Source: Mucilaginibacter sp.
GTDB lineage: Bacteria; Bacteroidota; Bacteroidia; Sphingobacteriales; Sphingobacteriaceae
Length of the DNA: 53,385 bases
Direction: 5' to 3'
NCBI GenBank assembly: GCA_028288125.1
Contig: JAQBOH010000019.1
Span: 1-53,385 of the forward strand
The first letter of the stretch is position 1, and every line of letters starts with the position of its first letter. Below the pieces are notes generated by a model that was given only the letters and a program-made list of their open reading frames with translations, was not told where the DNA came from and did not search any database. Made by a program: the position numbers and the translations under genes. This document shows positions 42,948-50,792 of the stretch, one piece after another.

Positions 42948-44420
42948 GTGGATATAACGAGTATTCTCTTCACACATTCGTATTTTTTACGCTTCGATCC
43001 CAAGCAATGGCAGCTGGGGCAGCCATACCCGCCATTGGGCACGCTGATCGCGGCTGCTTTTATGCGAAAGAATGGTTATAGGGCATCTCTTTTTGACAGC
43101 ATGTTCGTGGCTGATCCTGATGACGTGATTGATGCCCTTGAAAAATGCAGCCCGAAGTTTTTTGTCATTTATGATGATGGCTTTAATTATCTAACCAAAA
43201 TGTGCCTCACCAATATGCGCGAAGCTGCCTTTAGTATGTGCAAGCTCGCAAAGGCGGCCGGGTGTACTGTTATTGTATCCAGCTCGGATGCAACGGACAG
43301 GTACGACAGCTATTTGGAAGAAGGCGCCGACTTTGTAATTATAGGAGAGGCGGAACATACGCTGTTGGAGCTCGTCAACGCGGTCAATAACAATTTTGAA
43401 GATTTTTCGGGCATAAGCGGTCTTGCATATATAAAAGAGGAGCAAGTAGTCAAAACTCCTGGTCGCCCGGTATTAAAAGATCTGGATAGTTTGCCGCTGC
43501 CTGCCTGGGATTTGGTTGATATAGAATTGTATAGGGAAACGTGGATAAAACACGCCGGATATTTTTCTTTGAACATGAGCACAACCCGGGGCTGCCCGTT
43601 TAAGTGCAACTGGTGCGCCAAGCCCATTTATGGCAACAGGTATAATTCAAGAAGCCCGGAAAATGTCGTTGAGGAAATAAAATTACTGAAGCAAAACTTT
43701 CAAATCGATCATATATGGTTTTGCGACGATATTTTCGGATTGAAACCGGGGTGGATGATCGAATTTGCGCGGCTTCTGCAAAAGGAGAAAATCAAAATTA
43801 AATTTAAGATACAATCCAGGGCCGATTTGCTGATACACGAGGATACCGTAAATGCCCTGGCTGCGTCTGGCTGTGAAAATGTTTGGATAGGGGCCGAAAG
43901 CGGGTCGCAAAAGATCCTTGATGCCATGGATAAGGGAATTACTATTGATCAAATTCGCGTGGCTACACACCTGATGAAGGACAACGGAATAAAGCCGTCT
44001 TTTTTTATCCAGTTTGGTTATCCCGGCGAACTGAAAGCGGATATACGCCAAACCATCAGCATGATAAACGAATTGCTGCCGTTTGAAATAGGCATCTCAG
44101 TTTCGTACCCGTTGCCGGGAACATCCTTTTACGAAAAGGTAAAAGCCGAACTGAAACAAAAAACCAACTGGACCGATTCCGACGAAATGGCCCTGATGTT
44201 CAGTAACACCTATCCGCCGTCCTATTATAAACAGCTGCACAGGTATGTTCATCAAAATTATCACCAGCACCTCGCTAAAAACAGTTTTGTTAAATTACTC
44301 AGGCACCCTCTCGACGCTAATTCAAAAAGTTTAAGAAAAGCCCTGTCGGTTTTTTATCATGCGCCGGCCACCCTTGTTGAAAAGTTTAAATTACAACAAC
44401 TGGAAGGAGTGTCTCGATGA
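42948..44420 (+). CDS. B12-binding-type radical SAM enzyme
   Basis: A 490-residue protein with GTG start at 42948 (agga is close upstream at 42937-42940). N-terminal Rossmann-like domain: PPLGTLIAAAFMRKNGY, FFVIYDDGFNYL and FVIIGEAEHTLLELV (about 10-150). No DxHxxG is seen. Fe-S motif Cys216-x3-Cys220-x2-Cys223 (RGCPFKCNWC), followed by WFCDDIFGL and VWIGAESGSQKIL. The C-terminal segment is charged. It differs from the first copy at 38046 and overlaps the next methyltransferase by 4 bases, so the two are translationally coupled. Confidence 0.9.
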   Translation: MDITSILFTHSYFLRFDPKQWQLGQPYPPLGTLIAAAFMRKNGYRASLFDSMFVADPDDVIDALEKCSPKFFVIYDDGFNYLTKMCLTNMREAAFSMCKLAKAAGCTVIVSSSDATDRYDSYLEEGADFVIIGEAEHTLLELVNAVNNNFEDFSGISGLAYIKEEQVVKTPGRPVLKDLDSLPLPAWDLVDIELYRETWIKHAGYFSLNMSTTRGCPFKCNWCAKPIYGNRYNSRSPENVVEEIKLLKQNFQIDHIWFCDDIFGLKPGWMIEFARLLQKEKIKIKFKIQSRADLLIHEDTVNALAASGCENVWIGAESGSQKILDAMDKGITIDQIRVATHLMKDNGIKPSFFIQFGYPGELKADIRQTISMINELLPFEIGISVSYPLPGTSFYEKVKAELKQKTNWTDSDEMALMFSNTYPPSYYKQLHRYVHQNYHQHLAKNSFVKLLRHPLDANSKSLRKALSVFYHAPATLVEKFKLQQLEGVSR

Positions 44421-45238
44421 AAACAACGCTGGCTATCGATAATGAGCAGCGCGCTGAAGCGGCGTTTACCAGCCAGTCCGGTGTTTTTGACCATGTATAT
44501 TCCGGCAACACCATTATCAATTATAAGCGTGATCGGGTACGTCATCATGTATTGCAATATTTAGCGTCAAACAGTGCGATACTGGAGCTAAACAGCGGTA
44601 CGGGAGAGGATGCGCTGTTTTTTGCACGAAAAGGGCATAAGGTACATGCAACAGATATATCTGCAGGTATGCAGCACGAATTACAGCGAAAAGTCGAAGG
44701 TAACGGGTTAGTAGAGAGCGTGAGCACTGAAATTTGTTCATTTACAAATTTGTCTCAATTGAAAAACGCAGGACCTTATGATCTTATTTTCTCCAACTTT
44801 GCCGGTTTAAACTGCACCCATGAGTTAGACAAAGTATTATTATCATTTGCCGGCTTAGTTAAAACAAATGGCATTGTTACACTGGTTATTTTACCGAAAT
44901 TTTGTTTGTGGGAAACGCTGCTGATTTTCAAAGGTAAATTCAGGACGGCATTCAGGAGGTATTTTAGCGCCAACGGCAGCAGGGCGCATATTGAAGGCGT
45001 TTATTTTAAGTGCTGGTATTACAATCCTTCATTCATCGTCAGCAGGTTAAAAAACAAGTTTGACCTGTTAAGCATTGAAGGCCTTTGTACTACGGTTCCT
45101 CCATCATACATCGAAGGTTTTGCAGAAAAGCACCCCGCCGCGTATGAGTATTTAAAAGCAAAGGAGGATAAGCTGAAATTGCGCTGGCCGTGGAAATATA
45201 TTGGCGACTATTATATTATATCGTTAAAAAAGAGATAG
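44417..45238 (+). CDS. Class I SAM-dependent methyltransferase
   Basis: A 273-residue protein; motif I is ILELNSGTGEDALFFARKG (about 55-73), motif II VHATDIS, and FDLIFSNFAGLNC-like segment (PYDLIFSNFAGLNC). It starts in the stop of the radical SAM gene (ATGA overlap). Its C-terminal half has a long insertion (FRRYFSANGSRAHIEGVYFKCWYYN) also seen in lipid- or polyketide-acting methyltransferases. It ends the plus-strand operon; one base separates its stop from the tail of the convergent gene. Confidence 0.87.
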   Translation: MKTTLAIDNEQRAEAAFTSQSGVFDHVYSGNTIINYKRDRVRHHVLQYLASNSAILELNSGTGEDALFFARKGHKVHATDISAGMQHELQRKVEGNGLVESVSTEICSFTNLSQLKNAGPYDLIFSNFAGLNCTHELDKVLLSFAGLVKTNGIVTLVILPKFCLWETLLIFKGKFRTAFRRYFSANGSRAHIEGVYFKCWYYNPSFIVSRLKNKFDLLSIEGLCTTVPPSYIEGFAEKHPAAYEYLKAKEDKLKLRWPWKYIGDYYIISLKKR

Positions 45239-45239
45239 T

Positions 45240-46196
45240 TCAATTGGCTACCCCATTCTCATACTCCTGTAAAAGGCGGGATAGTTTCTCCTGGTACCTT
45301 TTGAGCAGATTATATTGAAAATTCTTTGGATCAGGCTTCGCAAAATGTTTGTCGGTAGCCATTCCCATTACCACGCCATGGCTGTTTAATTTATTCATGC
45401 GGGTTTTTTTCAACCATCTGCCCGCGGTAATTTTCATCATCAAACTATCGATCGCGTCGCCGGCGGCGTTATTAAGCAGCCATTCGCCAAATTTTTTCAG
45501 ATAACTGTTTTTCACCGGTTTTGCTGAAGATATACGCATGTTTTTATTGGGAAGAAATGACCTGGTCCACGTATTTGCAGCATAAAATTTCTCAAACGTA
45601 ATATCTCCCTGTAAAGGGATCAATGTCCCTATTTCAATGGCGGTATAAATGCTCTTTTCAACAATTTCAAGCTGCTGCTCGTCAATGTAGTAGTTCATGC
45701 AAAACAGGTGCTCCTTGTTAATCAAAAAAGTTAACTTCTTGAAGCAATGCATTAAAGTCCTTGCAATCCAGAGCCGGTTTTTTGCTGTGACGATAAATAG
45801 GTCAATATCAGAATTCTCATCAGCGAAATTTTTAGATAATGAGCCCGAAATAGCTATGCCGCGCACATAAGGAAACCTTATAAGTATGTTTCCTATTTTC
45901 CCTGCTATTTTAATCAGTTCAGCCGCTTTTTTGTTTCCTTCGTTTCTGCGAACTACCAGGTAGTGGTCGTTTTTTAAAGTATAAAACCGGTCAAATAAAT
46001 GGATCTTTCCCTCATTAAGCAGGCAACTTACCGCATCATCAAAATCCTCGTAATGGTATTTGTTTTTCAGAAATATATAAACCTCACCGCGGGTTAACGG
46101 ATAATTGAACAGGTCAAAATAGGCCAATGTCTCAAGTATATTTTGTTTAACCTCCCACAAGCTTTTATCCATTAAAGGGTACAGTTTATTTTGCAT
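45240..46196 (-). CDS. Nucleotidyltransferase-fold protein with N-terminal winged-helix-like region
   Basis: A 318-residue protein. Residues about 15-80 (TLAYFDLFNYPLTRGEVYIF ... LLNEGKIHLFDRFYTL) look like a winged helix. The nucleotidyltransferase signature is Gly118-Ser119 then Asp130-x-Asp132 (GIAISGSLSKNFADENSDIDLF). The rest (about 140-318) is unrecognised, with an all-alpha look and basic motifs (WLKKTRMNKLN). MNT-type proteins of this shape nucleotidylate small molecules, tRNA or proteins. It is convergent with the radical SAM operon with one base between the stops, an unusual arrangement without a terminator. Function unknown. Confidence 0.75.
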   Translation of the reverse strand: MQNKLYPLMDKSLWEVKQNILETLAYFDLFNYPLTRGEVYIFLKNKYHYEDFDDAVSCLLNEGKIHLFDRFYTLKNDHYLVVRRNEGNKKAAELIKIAGKIGNILIRFPYVRGIAISGSLSKNFADENSDIDLFIVTAKNRLWIARTLMHCFKKLTFLINKEHLFCMNYYIDEQQLEIVEKSIYTAIEIGTLIPLQGDITFEKFYAANTWTRSFLPNKNMRISSAKPVKNSYLKKFGEWLLNNAAGDAIDSLMMKITAGRWLKKTRMNKLNSHGVVMGMATDKHFAKPDPKNFQYNLLKRYQEKLSRLLQEYENGVAN

Positions 46197-46267
46197 TTTT
46201 ATCTTTTATATCGATGTATATTGCTTTATAATTATGACGGAATAATTGTGTTTAGGGTTGCCATCGA

Positions 46268-46283
46268 CCATAAATATTTATGG
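46268..46283. promoter_or_regulatory. 16-bp perfect palindrome upstream of the nucleotidyltransferase gene
   Basis: The sequence ccataaatatttatgg is its own complement. It lies in the 128-base gap between the nucleotidyltransferase start (46196) and the end of the O-antigen ligase gene (46325), about 70 bases before the former's ATG. It could be a dimeric regulator site. In AT-rich DNA a chance origin is possible. Confidence 0.35.
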
Positions 46284-46324
46284 GGATCCCGACTAAAATC
46301 CAGTGATTAACTACCTGGTGCTTT

Positions 46325-47650
46325 TCAATGTTCCAGTTTATATTGATGAATGATTATTATTTCTTTTGGCCGCGTGTGTGTTTTCTTTCCCCGATTATCT
46401 GCCGGGGGATGTTCATGTGAAAAAATAAAAAACGAAAAGAAGAACGCGTAGTAAAATATACCCTTATCCACGTCAAACATTGTTTCCGAAAGCGAAATAA
46501 ACGCGATCAGCGTCATAAAGGTAAAAAACAGTATATCGCCCTTGTGAAACGCGAAGTTAAAGCCGAATGCCAAGGTTGCTAAATAAAATAAGAGGCCTAT
46601 AAAGCCCGATTTTATTAAAAAACTGAGGTATTGGTTATGCGCGTTTAAATTGTTTAAAAATGAGCTATACATCTTTTTGTTGAAGAAGCTTTCGTGCAGC
46701 AGGCCGATTTCTGATCCTGCACCATAGCCGATCACGGGCGATTTCCCAATTAATTCTCCGGCCACTTTCCACCTGGCTAATCTTGTGTCAGTAGTTTCAT
46801 TCACCTGCACAGCCGAAAGGTCGTCTTTCATTCCGGTTATGTAACGGTTTCTAAATGTCTCTGTATTTAAAATCCCCGCAAATGCCAGCGCCGAAATAGA
46901 AGCGGCGATAAGTATAAACTTTTTCCGGCCTGCACCCTTTAATAAAAAGTAGGGCACCCCGGCGTTTATAATGATGATCAAAACAATGAATACGGTTTTT
47001 GAACAGAGTTGGATCAACCCGGCAGTTAGGACAATACAGCAGAGCACATAAAATAGCCTGTTGAAGAATAACCGTTCTTTTATTAAAAGAGTTAATAAAT
47101 AAACCAGTGCCAAAGTAACCTGCATCGAAAGAAACGTAGCATGCATGCCAATTGGTTCCGAAAAATTGTGATTGACAAATGTGTTTGACCACAGGGTTAA
47201 ATAGGGCAACTTGTAATGCCTTATAACCAAAAGAGCGTCTGTATACAGATAAACAATTACAGCCGTACATACCAGTGCAAATGCCAGCAGCAATTGTGGC
47301 CGGTATTTTTTCAGATCAACCTCGTTAATGCAAAACAACAACGGGAAAATAAAAATGGTGACCTCCTTTCCCCACTCGTTAAAAGCGCTGCCATGGTTTA
47401 TCGTGTAGATCGTGCTCAACAAGGTTATAAAAAATACAGATTGTAATGCCAGGGTCCTTATCCTGAACACCGGCTTGACGCGTTTTTTACTTAAATGAAT
47501 TAAGGTATGTAAAGTGAAGCTTATCAGGATCAGATGGCTATAAAACATGTCGAACGGCAAACTGGCCATTAACAGCATTAAGTGGAAATAGCTAACCTTG
47601 TGATTTAAACTATCCCTGTAGGGCAACAACCTGTTCATACCGTGATCCAT
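46325..47650 (-). CDS. O-antigen ligase/polymerase family membrane protein (Wzy_C)
   Basis: A 441-residue protein with about 11-12 membrane helices. The large periplasmic loop ends in NLNAHNQYLSFLIKSGFIG (about 325-343), the Wzy_C motif, preceded by GYGAGSEIGLLHE and IGKSPVIG. It either transfers finished glycan to a lipid acceptor or polymerises repeat units. Its start overlaps the upstream glycosyltransferase by 41 bases; a second ATG four codons on (47638) would shorten this to 29. Confidence 0.88.
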   Translation of the reverse strand: MDHGMNRLLPYRDSLNHKVSYFHLMLLMASLPFDMFYSHLILISFTLHTLIHLSKKRVKPVFRIRTLALQSVFFITLLSTIYTINHGSAFNEWGKEVTIFIFPLLFCINEVDLKKYRPQLLLAFALVCTAVIVYLYTDALLVIRHYKLPYLTLWSNTFVNHNFSEPIGMHATFLSMQVTLALVYLLTLLIKERLFFNRLFYVLCCIVLTAGLIQLCSKTVFIVLIIIINAGVPYFLLKGAGRKKFILIAASISALAFAGILNTETFRNRYITGMKDDLSAVQVNETTDTRLARWKVAGELIGKSPVIGYGAGSEIGLLHESFFNKKMYSSFLNNLNAHNQYLSFLIKSGFIGLLFYLATLAFGFNFAFHKGDILFFTFMTLIAFISLSETMFDVDKGIFYYAFFFSFFIFSHEHPPADNRGKKTHTRPKEIIIIHQYKLEH

Positions 47651-48743
47651 AATGACATTCGAGGATAAACTCCTCGTATTGATCGATGATTTTTTCCCAG
47701 TTAAACTGGTATTTTATTTTGTGAAGGTTATTGCTAACCATGGTTTTCTCCGTTTCTTTTCGTTGAACTGTTTCCACCAGCGAGCGTACTTCGTCGGCAT
47801 TTGAAAAGTAAAATGCGTCCGCATGCAGCACCGACTTGTTAAACGGGTTGTTATGCGCGGCTATAAGAGCCTCGCTCGCCATTGCTTCCAGTAAGGATGG
47901 ATTGGTGCCACCAACGCTATGCCCGTGAAAGTACAGGTACGAGTTATTTTGCAGGGCGCGCACTTTTCCCGTATCGAAAATTGATCCTTTAAACTGGATG
48001 CGGTCGTCGTTCCGGAATTTGTCGGTAATGAATTTTCCAAACCGGTTGCCCGTATCTCCCAGCACTTTAAACCTTCTGCGCGAATTGCTTTCGTTAAACC
48101 CTTCCAAAATCGTTTCGATATTATTTTCGGGTTCCATCCGGGCCATCAGCAAAAAATAGTCTTCTTTTAATGCTTCTGTATTGTCCAGTTGTTCTCTTTC
48201 TTCATCCGAAAACAGGTCGGCGCCATAAGGGATGTATTTGCTGTCGATATTATATTTTTCGCCGAGGTATGATTTAATTACCAGTGAATCAGATATATAA
48301 AATTGGCTATATTTTACCGCTAGTTTCTCAGCATATTTTAAAAACTGCTGTACGGAATGGGAGTATTTTGATCGTTTCCATTCAAGCCCGTCCATGTTGG
48401 TTATGATGGTGCTTTTGGCTGGATATAGCTTGCCCCAAACCGAACTGCTGGTGTATCCCATTATCAGGATCACATCAAATTTTCTTCTCCGGGCGTCAAC
48501 CAGGCAGTTCAGGTCGTATACGAACTGCCCCGCAGCGCCTACAAGGTATTCGGGGTCGTAACAATGCCTGATCTCTACACCGTTCCAGCTATTTTTCTGG
48601 TAGGGATGATTGTGCGAATTATATACCGTTACGGAATGGCCCCGTTTAACCAGTCCTTCCGAAACATATTCCGAGATATGTTCAAACCCGCCGTAATTAT
48701 TCGGAATTCCCCGTGTACCTAATATTGCTATTTTTAATTTCAT
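47610..48743 (-). CDS. DUF1972-type glycosyltransferase (GT4 group)
   Basis: A 377-residue glycosyltransferase. The DUF1972 N-terminal domain is clear: KIAILGTRGIPNNYGGFEHI (about 4-23), VTVYNSHNHPYQ and ILIMGYTSSSVWGKLYP. The C-terminal GT-B domain contains FHGHSVGGTNPSLLEAMAS (about 273-291), the donor motif. The family includes rhamnosyltransferases of surface polysaccharide assembly. It overlaps the preceding GT4 gene by 4 bases. Confidence 0.9.
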   Translation of the reverse strand: MKLKIAILGTRGIPNNYGGFEHISEYVSEGLVKRGHSVTVYNSHNHPYQKNSWNGVEIRHCYDPEYLVGAAGQFVYDLNCLVDARRRKFDVILIMGYTSSSVWGKLYPAKSTIITNMDGLEWKRSKYSHSVQQFLKYAEKLAVKYSQFYISDSLVIKSYLGEKYNIDSKYIPYGADLFSDEEREQLDNTEALKEDYFLLMARMEPENNIETILEGFNESNSRRRFKVLGDTGNRFGKFITDKFRNDDRIQFKGSIFDTGKVRALQNNSYLYFHGHSVGGTNPSLLEAMASEALIAAHNNPFNKSVLHADAFYFSNADEVRSLVETVQRKETEKTMVSNNLHKIKYQFNWEKIIDQYEEFILECHYGSRYEQVVALQG

Positions 48744-49822
48744 GCTATAGCTGCTAATTGATATGCTTTTAAAGTTTTTAATGCCGCCTGTTTCCAGGTA
48801 TATTCTTTTAGTATTTTTTGGCGTAAGTTTTCGCTAAATGGCGTTAAGCTTGCTTTTTCAACCGCCGCCAGTATACTTTCCGGATCGGATGGGTCACAAT
48901 AAGAGGCGTCATCTTCAAAATATTCCCGGGTATCGCCTTTGTCGGTGATCACGATGCTGCATCCCATAGCCGCGGCCTCTATCGAACTCAGGCCTGTTGT
49001 TTCAAACCAGCTGGGCAAAATGTGAACCCTGGCCCGCTGATAATAAGACACCAGTTCGTCCTGTGGCAGATGGCCGATAAAACTGATGTTTGCGGCCGCA
49101 ATGGCCCGGCACTGGTTATAATAATCGCGTTGATTTGGCGCGGACGACCCAATAAGAATTAAATGAAACCTGCTATTATTCAAAGCCCTGATCAGGTTAA
49201 GCTGGTTTTTTATACCTTCTATGCGTGCCACACAAAGTACAATCCGGTCGTTCTTTTTTATTTTATTGTCAAATTGAAATACCTCCGGGTCAGTTCCGTT
49301 CGGAATAACCATATAGTTTGCTTTACAAGGATAGGTTTGCTGAATGCGCCTGTATTCCGACTCGGAATTCGGTAATATCATTTTTGCCCGGCGCAGAATT
49401 TCATTAATGCTTTTGCGCTGGCCTTTCCAGGTATAATCGAAACTGGCCAGGTGGTCGGCCCTGCGTAAACAACGGGCCATGGTTTTCAGGTACTCTATAC
49501 TATCTGCAGGTAAATAAGTAAACAGGGCGCCCGCTCCCTTACGGTGGTGCTTATCATATTCAGCATAGCTGCATAATATCGTGGAAACAACGAATGGCTT
49601 GCTGGTTTTTTTACTGTGGTAAAGAATATCTGCCGGACGCGTGATATTGAAAAAGTGAAGCAGGTCATATCTATTATAGGGTATTATTTCATTTGATAGC
49701 AAGATATCGGCATCCACACCAATAGCAGTGAGCTGGCGAGCCGTTTGCAGGGCTTGTACTGTATCTCCGCCGGGGCTGGTATATATTGTTGATCTTGTTA
49801 TAAATGCTACTTTCATAGTCAA
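48740..49822 (-). CDS. Family 4 glycosyltransferase
   Basis: A 360-residue GT-B enzyme. Marks are RIVLCVARIEGIKNQLNLIR (about 190-209), HLPQDELVSYYQRARVHILP and SWFETTGLSSIEAAAMGCS (about 272-290). The N-terminal SPGGDTVQALQTARQL is the acceptor-side loop. It lies 7 bases after the GT2 gene stop and is coupled to the next gene by a 4-base overlap. Confidence 0.9.
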   Translation of the reverse strand: MTMKVAFITRSTIYTSPGGDTVQALQTARQLTAIGVDADILLSNEIIPYNRYDLLHFFNITRPADILYHSKKTSKPFVVSTILCSYAEYDKHHRKGAGALFTYLPADSIEYLKTMARCLRRADHLASFDYTWKGQRKSINEILRRAKMILPNSESEYRRIQQTYPCKANYMVIPNGTDPEVFQFDNKIKKNDRIVLCVARIEGIKNQLNLIRALNNSRFHLILIGSSAPNQRDYYNQCRAIAAANISFIGHLPQDELVSYYQRARVHILPSWFETTGLSSIEAAAMGCSIVITDKGDTREYFEDDASYCDPSDPESILAAVEKASLTPFSENLRQKILKEYTWKQAALKTLKAYQLAAIA

Positions 49823-49829
49823 TTTTATT

Positions 49830-50792
49830 TTACAGGCTGTCGGGATTGAATTTATGAAGCCAGTTAATCAGCTTTTCAGGCAAATAACTCGCAGTGTACA
49901 ATAGGTAATTTTCCAGCCGGAACGGGTGCAGGCTAATAGCCCTCACTACATTTAATCGTGCCTTTTCGGGCTGGTAATTATTCACCAGGAATTTTTTGCC
50001 GCACAATGCGTAGTAAGCGCCTTCTTTTATTTTAGAGGAATTTTGCGTTGTGCTTATTGTAAATAATTCTTTTCCTTCGGAAGCTGTAATGCTGCGTTTT
50101 TTTAATGTTGAATATTTAATGGACCGGAATTTACGGGTATGCCATTTTTCATCGATGGTTATTGACTCGGGATTAAGCCTTACTTTGATAAGCGCCTGCG
50201 AAAGATTACAAGCTTTTTCGTTTTTCAGAATATTCACCCATAAAAAATGGTCCTCGTAGGTATACGCATGCTCGTTATATCCGCCGGTTTTAACTATCGT
50301 ATCCTTTTTATAAAATACGCTGGAATGGATAAACGGGCATGTGGATAGTTTTAGTTGTTGTATCTCTTCGTTAAGGTGCCCTTCAGGGTGATGTGTGAAA
50401 ATAAAATGACCTTCCGCGTCTACATAATCGGCAGCCGATCCGATGATACTATACTGAGGGTAACTGGTTATAAAATCATACTGTATCTTTATCCTGTTTG
50501 GGTAGCAAACATCGTCGGCGTCAAACCTGGCAATATAAGGCGCCCGGGCGTAAGTTAGTCCCAGGTTTAGGGCCGCAGCTACGCCTTTGTTATCCTGGCT
50601 AACCAGCACAATGCGGGGGTCGCTAAATGAACGAATAATATCTGCAGTCCTATCGGTTGAGCCATCATTAATGATCAATAATTCAAAGTCAGTAAACGTC
50701 TGTTCCAGTACTGATACAATAGCCTCGCCTATATATTTAGCCGCGTTATACGCCGGCATTAAAATGGTTACCCTGGGGTTATTTAAGTCCAT
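49830..50792 (-). CDS. Family 2 glycosyltransferase
   Basis: A 320-residue inverting GT-A enzyme. VTILMPAYNAAKYIGEAIVS (about 8-27) and LLIINDGSTDRT (about 38-49) bind the nucleotide; the metal-binding DxD is in RFDADDVCYP (about 94-103). The C-terminal 80 residues have a non-enzymatic tail (ARLNVVRAISLHPFRLENYL) found in Bacteroidota EPS enzymes. It overlaps the Wzy-like gene by 10 bases. Confidence 0.92.
   Translation of the reverse strand: MDLNNPRVTILMPAYNAAKYIGEAIVSVLEQTFTDFELLIINDGSTDRTADIIRSFSDPRIVLVSQDNKGVAAALNLGLTYARAPYIARFDADDVCYPNRIKIQYDFITSYPQYSIIGSAADYVDAEGHFIFTHHPEGHLNEEIQQLKLSTCPFIHSSVFYKKDTIVKTGGYNEHAYTYEDHFLWVNILKNEKACNLSQALIKVRLNPESITIDEKWHTRKFRSIKYSTLKKRSITASEGKELFTISTTQNSSKIKEGAYYALCGKKFLVNNYQPEKARLNVVRAISLHPFRLENYLLYTASYLPEKLINWLHKFNPDSL

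Noticed and set aside
40278..45238. RiPP (modified peptide) cluster
   Set aside because: A SPASM-type enzyme and an ABC transporter invite this, but no small precursor ORF, leader peptidase or RRE-like domain was found in the gaps, including 42843-42947.
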